From JBOHER01 sp050701115 (lineage in GTDB: Bacteria; Actinomycetota; Actinomycetes; Mycobacteriales; Pseudonocardiaceae), in the NCBI GenBank assembly GCA_050701115.1, contig JBOHER010000124.1, positions 1-22,795 of the forward strand: 22,795 bases of DNA, written 5' to 3'. Positions 19,324 to 22,795 of this stretch are shown one piece after another. Under the pieces are notes generated by a model. The model was not told the origin of the DNA and did not search any database. It was given only the letters and a program-made list of their open reading frames with translations. How positions within the stretch are numbered: the first letter of the stretch is position 1; each line of letters begins with the position of its first letter. The position numbers and the translations under genes are program-made.

Positions 19324-22300
19324 TTATTCGAAGGCCTTCGCGATGATGGCCTTTTGTTCGACTTCGTGCACTTTGGACGATCCGGCGGACGGCGCCGCCA
19401 TCGGGCGACGGGACACCACATTGAGCGGCTTGGGGAAGGCATCCGGGATGCGGCGGGGCATGTTCAACCCGAAGAACGGCCACGCGCCCTGGTTCTCCGG
19501 CTCCTCCTGCACCCAGGCGATCTCCTGCACCGCGGTGTAGCGGGCCATCGCGTCCCGCAGCTTCTGCTTGGGCAGCGGGTAGTACTGCTCGATGCGCACG
19601 ATCGCCACATCGTCCGCGCCCCGCTTGGTCCGTTCGGCAACCAACTCCCAGTACAGCTTGCCCGAGGTCAGCAGCACCTTGCGAACCTTGGCCGGGTCGA
19701 CGACGTCGTCATCGATGACCGAAAGGAACTTCGAATCCCCGACGAAGTCCTCCACCGCGGACGTCGCCGCCTTGTTGCGAAGCATCGATTTCGGGGTGAA
19801 CACCACCAGCGGCCGGTTCACGCCGTCGAGGGCGTGCCTGCGCAGCAGATGGAAGTAGTTCGCCGGGCTCGAGGGCACGGCGACCGTCATCGAGCCCTCG
19901 GCGCATAGTTGCAGGAAGCGCTCGATCCGGCCCGAGGTGTGGTCGGGGCCCTGGCCCTCGTGGCCGTGCGGCAGCAGCAGCACCACACTCGAGTGCTGGC
20001 CCCATTTCGCCTCACCGGAGGAGATGTACTCGTCGATGACGGTCTGGGCGCCGTTGACGAAGTCGCCGAACTGCGCTTCCCACAGCACCAGCGCCTCGGA
20101 ATTGGCGAAGGAGTAGCCGTACTCGAAACCGACCGCGGCGTACTCGGAGAGCGCCGAGTTGTAGATCATCACCCGGCCCTGGTCCTCGGACAGGCTCTGC
20201 AGCGGCGCGTACTCCTTGCCCGTCTTGCGGTCGATGAGCACCGAGTGCCGCTGGGTGAACGTGCCGCGCTGGGAGTCCTGGCCGGACAACCGCACCAGGT
20301 GTCCCTCCAAGGCGAGGGAGCCGAACGCGAGCAGCTCGGCGAAGGCCCAGTCGATGCCGCCCTCGCGGGACATCTTCAGCCGCCGCTCCAGCACCGGCTT
20401 GACCCGCGGGTGCGGGGAGAAGCCCTCTGGCACGTTCGCGAAGGCATCACCGATCCGCTCGATGACCTCAGTTGGCACTGCGGTCGGCACCTGCGCGGGC
20501 ACCTGCTGGCGCTCCTCAACCGACGGGCTGGCGCCGATCGGGTGCTTCTCCAGCTCGCGGACCTCGTTGAACACGTGCTCCAACTGAGCGGAGAAGTCCT
20601 TGAGGGCGGTCTCGGCCTCCTCGATCGAGATGTCTCCACGCCCGATCAGCGACTCGGTGTAGGTCTTGCGCACGCTGCGCTTGGTATCGATGATGTCGTA
20701 CATGGCGGGCTGGGTCATCGACGGGTCGTCGCCCTCGTTGTGGCCGCGGCGGCGGTAGCAGATCATGTCGATGACGACGTCCTTGTTGAACGTCTGGCGG
20801 TAGTCCATTGCCAGCTTGGCGACCCAGTAGGCGGCCTCAGGGTCGTCGCCGTTGACGTGGAAGATCGGCGCCTCGATGATCTTGGCGACATCGGTGGCGT
20901 ACTGCGAGGAGCGGGCGTGCTCCGGCGCGGTCGTGAAACCGACCTGGTTGTTGATGATCACGTGCACCGTGCCACCGGTGCGGTACCCGCGCAGAAGGGC
21001 GAGGTTCAGCGTCTCGGCGACCACGCCCTGGCCCGCGAACGCGGCATCGCCGTGCAGCAGGACTGGGAGCACCGTGAAGCCCTCAGCGCCCTTGTCCAGG
21101 ATGTCCTGCTTGGCGCGCACGATGCCCTCGAGCACCGGGTCCACGGTCTCCAGGTGGGACGGGTTGGCGGTCAGCGACACCCTGGTCTCGCCGTCGCCGA
21201 ACATGCGGAAGTACTTGCCCTCGGCGCCGAGGTGGTACTTCACGTCACCGGAACCGTGCGCCTGGCCGGGGTCGAGGTTGCCCTCGAACTCCTGGAAGAT
21301 CTGCGAGATCGGCTTGCCAACGATGTTGGCGAGCACGTTGAGCCTGCCGCGGTGTGGCATGCCGATGACGACCTCGTCGATCTCATGCTCGGCCGCCTTG
21401 TCCAGCACGGTGTCCAGCAGCGGGATCACCGTCTCGCCGCCCTCGAGCGAGAACCGCTTCTGGCCGACGTACTTGGTCTGCAGGAACGTCTCGAAGGCCT
21501 CAGCGGCGTTGAGCTTGCTCAGGACGTACTTCTGTTCGCTTGCCGGGGGCTTCTCGTGCTTGATCTCGACGCGATCCTGCAGCCAGCGGCGCTCCTCGGG
21601 GTCGAGGATGTGGGTGTACTCGATGCCGACGGTGCGGCAGTAGGAGTCGCGCAGCACGCCGAGCACGTCGCGCAGGGTCATCCGCTGCTTGCCCGCGAAC
21701 CCGCCGACCGCGAACTCGCGATCGAGATCCCACAGGGTCAGGCCGTGCGAGAGGATGTCGAGATCCTCGTGCCTGCGCTGGCGGTAGTTCAGCGGATCGG
21801 TATCGGCCATCAGGTGGCCGCGCATCCGGTAGGCGTCGATCAGTTCGATGACCCGTGCGGTCTTGTCGATGTCGCCTTCCGGGATGTCCTCCACCCAGCG
21901 CACCGGCTCATAGGGCAGCCGCAGCGAGGTGAAGATGTCGTCGTAGAACCGGTCCTGGCCGAGCAGGAACCCGTGAATGCGCTTGAGGAACTCGCCGGAT
22001 TCGGCGCCCTGGATGATCCGGTGGTCGTAGGTGGAGGTCAGCGTCATGATCTTGCTGATGCCCAGTTCGTACAGGGTGCGCTCGCTGGTGCCCTGGAAAT
22101 GCGCCGGGTACTCCAGCGCGCCGACACCGATGATCGCGCCCTGGCCTGCCTGCAGGCGCGGCACCGAATGGTTGGTGCCGATGCCGCCGGGGTTGGTCAG
22201 CGAGATCGTGGTGCCCGCGAAGTCGTCGGCGGTCAGCTTGTTGTTGCGGGCCTTCTTGACGATCTCCTCGTAGGCTTGCCAGAACTGCAGGAACGTCAGG

Positions 22301-22795
22301 TCCTCGATGGCCTTGATGGACGCGACAACGAGGGTGCGCGAGTCGTCCTTGCCTTTCATGTCGATGGCGAGGCCGAGGTTGACGTGCTCCGGGGTGATGG
22401 CGTGCGGCTTGCCGTCGATCACTTCATAGTGCCGGTTCATGTTCGGGTAGTCCCGCAGGGCGCGCACCATCGCGTAACCGATCAGGTGGGTGAAGGAGAT
22501 CTTCCCACCCCTGGTCCGCTTGAGGTGGTTGTTGATCACAACCCGGTTGTCGGCCATCAGCTTGGCCGGGACCGCGCGCACGCTGGTCGCGGTGGGCACC
22601 GCGAGCGAGGCGTCCATGTTCTTCGCGATGGCGGCCGCCGCCCCGCGCAGTACCTTGCTCTGCCCACCCGCCTCTCCGATGGCCCGCCCCCCGGTGCGTT
22701 CGGGCTCGGACTTGGCGGGCGCTTCCTTGGCGGCGGGCCGCTGCTCGGTGATGGCCGCGGGCTTGCTCGGCTCGGGCGAGGGCCTGGGTGCTGGC
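19324..22795 (-). CDS. kgd: Multifunctional 2-oxoglutarate decarboxylase/dehydrogenase E1-E2 (Kgd), 5' partial
   Basis: This fused actinobacterial enzyme feeds 2-oxoglutarate into the TCA cycle and is inhibited by the FHA protein GarA/OdhI in mycobacteria and corynebacteria. About 1156 residues lie in the window; the frame continues past the edge, so an internal Met at 22617 is not the start. Mycobacterial Kgd has about 1230. A Pro/Ala/Lys/Glu-rich linker (22660-22795) leads to the E2-type acyltransferase part (KNMDASLAVPTATSVRAVPA, NPGGIGTNHSVPRLQ, catalytic YDHRIIQGA near 22020). The E1 part has GMPHRGRLNVLANIVGK and the ThDP site HGDAAFAGQGVVAET with INNQVGFTT. The C terminus ends in FGLNMPRRIPDAF. 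A terminator hairpin follows the stop. Confidence 0.95.
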   Translation of the reverse strand, partial: PAPRPSPEPSKPAAITEQRPAAKEAPAKSEPERTGGRAIGEAGGQSKVLRGAAAAIAKNMDASLAVPTATSVRAVPAKLMADNRVVINNHLKRTRGGKISFTHLIGYAMVRALRDYPNMNRHYEVIDGKPHAITPEHVNLGLAIDMKGKDDSRTLVVASIKAIEDLTFLQFWQAYEEIVKKARNNKLTADDFAGTTISLTNPGGIGTNHSVPRLQAGQGAIIGVGALEYPAHFQGTSERTLYELGISKIMTLTSTYDHRIIQGAESGEFLKRIHGFLLGQDRFYDDIFTSLRLPYEPVRWVEDIPEGDIDKTARVIELIDAYRMRGHLMADTDPLNYRQRRHEDLDILSHGLTLWDLDREFAVGGFAGKQRMTLRDVLGVLRDSYCRTVGIEYTHILDPEERRWLQDRVEIKHEKPPASEQKYVLSKLNAAEAFETFLQTKYVGQKRFSLEGGETVIPLLDTVLDKAAEHEIDEVVIGMPHRGRLNVLANIVGKPISQIFQEFEGNLDPGQAHGSGDVKYHLGAEGKYFRMFGDGETRVSLTANPSHLETVDPVLEGIVRAKQDILDKGAEGFTVLPVLLHGDAAFAGQGVVAETLNLALLRGYRTGGTVHVIINNQVGFTTAPEHARSSQYATDVAKIIEAPIFHVNGDDPEAAYWVAKLAMDYRQTFNKDVVIDMICYRRRGHNEGDDPSMTQPAMYDIIDTKRSVRKTYTESLIGRGDISIEEAETALKDFSAQLEHVFNEVRELEKHPIGASPSVEERQQVPAQVPTAVPTEVIERIGDAFANVPEGFSPHPRVKPVLERRLKMSREGGIDWAFAELLAFGSLALEGHLVRLSGQDSQRGTFTQRHSVLIDRKTGKEYAPLQSLSEDQGRVMIYNSALSEYAAVGFEYGYSFANSEALVLWEAQFGDFVNGAQTVIDEYISSGEAKWGQHSSVVLLLPHGHEGQGPDHTSGRIERFLQLCAEGSMTVAVPSSPANYFHLLRRHALDGVNRPLVVFTPKSMLRNKAATSAVEDFVGDSKFLSVIDDDVVDPAKVRKVLLTSGKLYWELVAERTKRGADDVAIVRIEQYYPLPKQKLRDAMARYTAVQEIAWVQEEPENQGAWPFFGLNMPRRIPDAFPKPLNVVSRRPMAAPSAGSSKVHEVEQKAIIAKAFE

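Overview
The window is GC-rich, densely packed actinobacterial DNA. WhiB1, a SigR/RsrA (SigH/RshA) pair, a PdtaS-type kinase, the 24-residue ribosomal protein bL37 and a fused 2-oxoglutarate decarboxylase (Kgd) together indicate a high-GC Actinomycete, most likely Pseudonocardiaceae (Amycolatopsis/Saccharomonospora-like). The family is an inference from protein style and gene order.

Layout. Positions 36-1624 hold two tandem LppX/LprAFG-like lipoprotein genes on the minus strand. The upstream copy is a pseudogene that has lost about 191 bp including its signal peptide. Positions 1744-6084 match the mycobacterial/streptomycete thiol-stress neighbourhood: rsgA (-), an SRAP/YedK DNA-protein crosslink protein (+) overlapping an alpha/beta hydrolase (+), a YbaK deacylase (-), sigR and rsrA (+, overlapping), and the tiny bL37 gene (-). 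The aroA gene usually next to rsgA is absent here. A very good SigR-type promoter lies upstream of sigR. Positions 6253-9340 hold pdtaS (+), a strong convergent terminator, whiB1 (-) with two CRP-like palindromes upstream, and a diacylglycerol-kinase-like lipid kinase (-).

Positions 9613-13268 contain a four-helix membrane protein (+), an SSAT-like GNAT acetyltransferase (-), a DUF4442 hotdog protein (+) behind an operator-like palindrome, an orphan RmlC-type epimerase (-) and a malic enzyme (+). Positions 13265-14872 encode a long BpsA/DUF43-family aminopropyltransferase-like protein with an unrecognised C-terminal third. Positions 15158-19007 carry two tandem secreted subtilases (Tat-like signal, I9 propeptide, S8 domain, P-domain) that show patchy near-identity. 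A 634-bp gap with repeats and hairpins separates them. The window ends inside kgd (-, 5' end off the window).

How the genes work together: sigR/rsrA with its own promoter, whiB1 under probable CRP control and PdtaS form a redox/nutrient signalling block. The malic enzyme and Kgd are central carbon metabolism. The proteases are secreted degradative enzymes. No phage, insertion sequence, CRISPR array, rRNA or tRNA was seen. The points most worth checking are the extended SigR isoform, the paired CRP sites at whiB1, the long BpsA-like protein, the mosaic protease pair, the decayed lipoprotein copy, and a 21-bp-unit intergenic repeat family present at two places.
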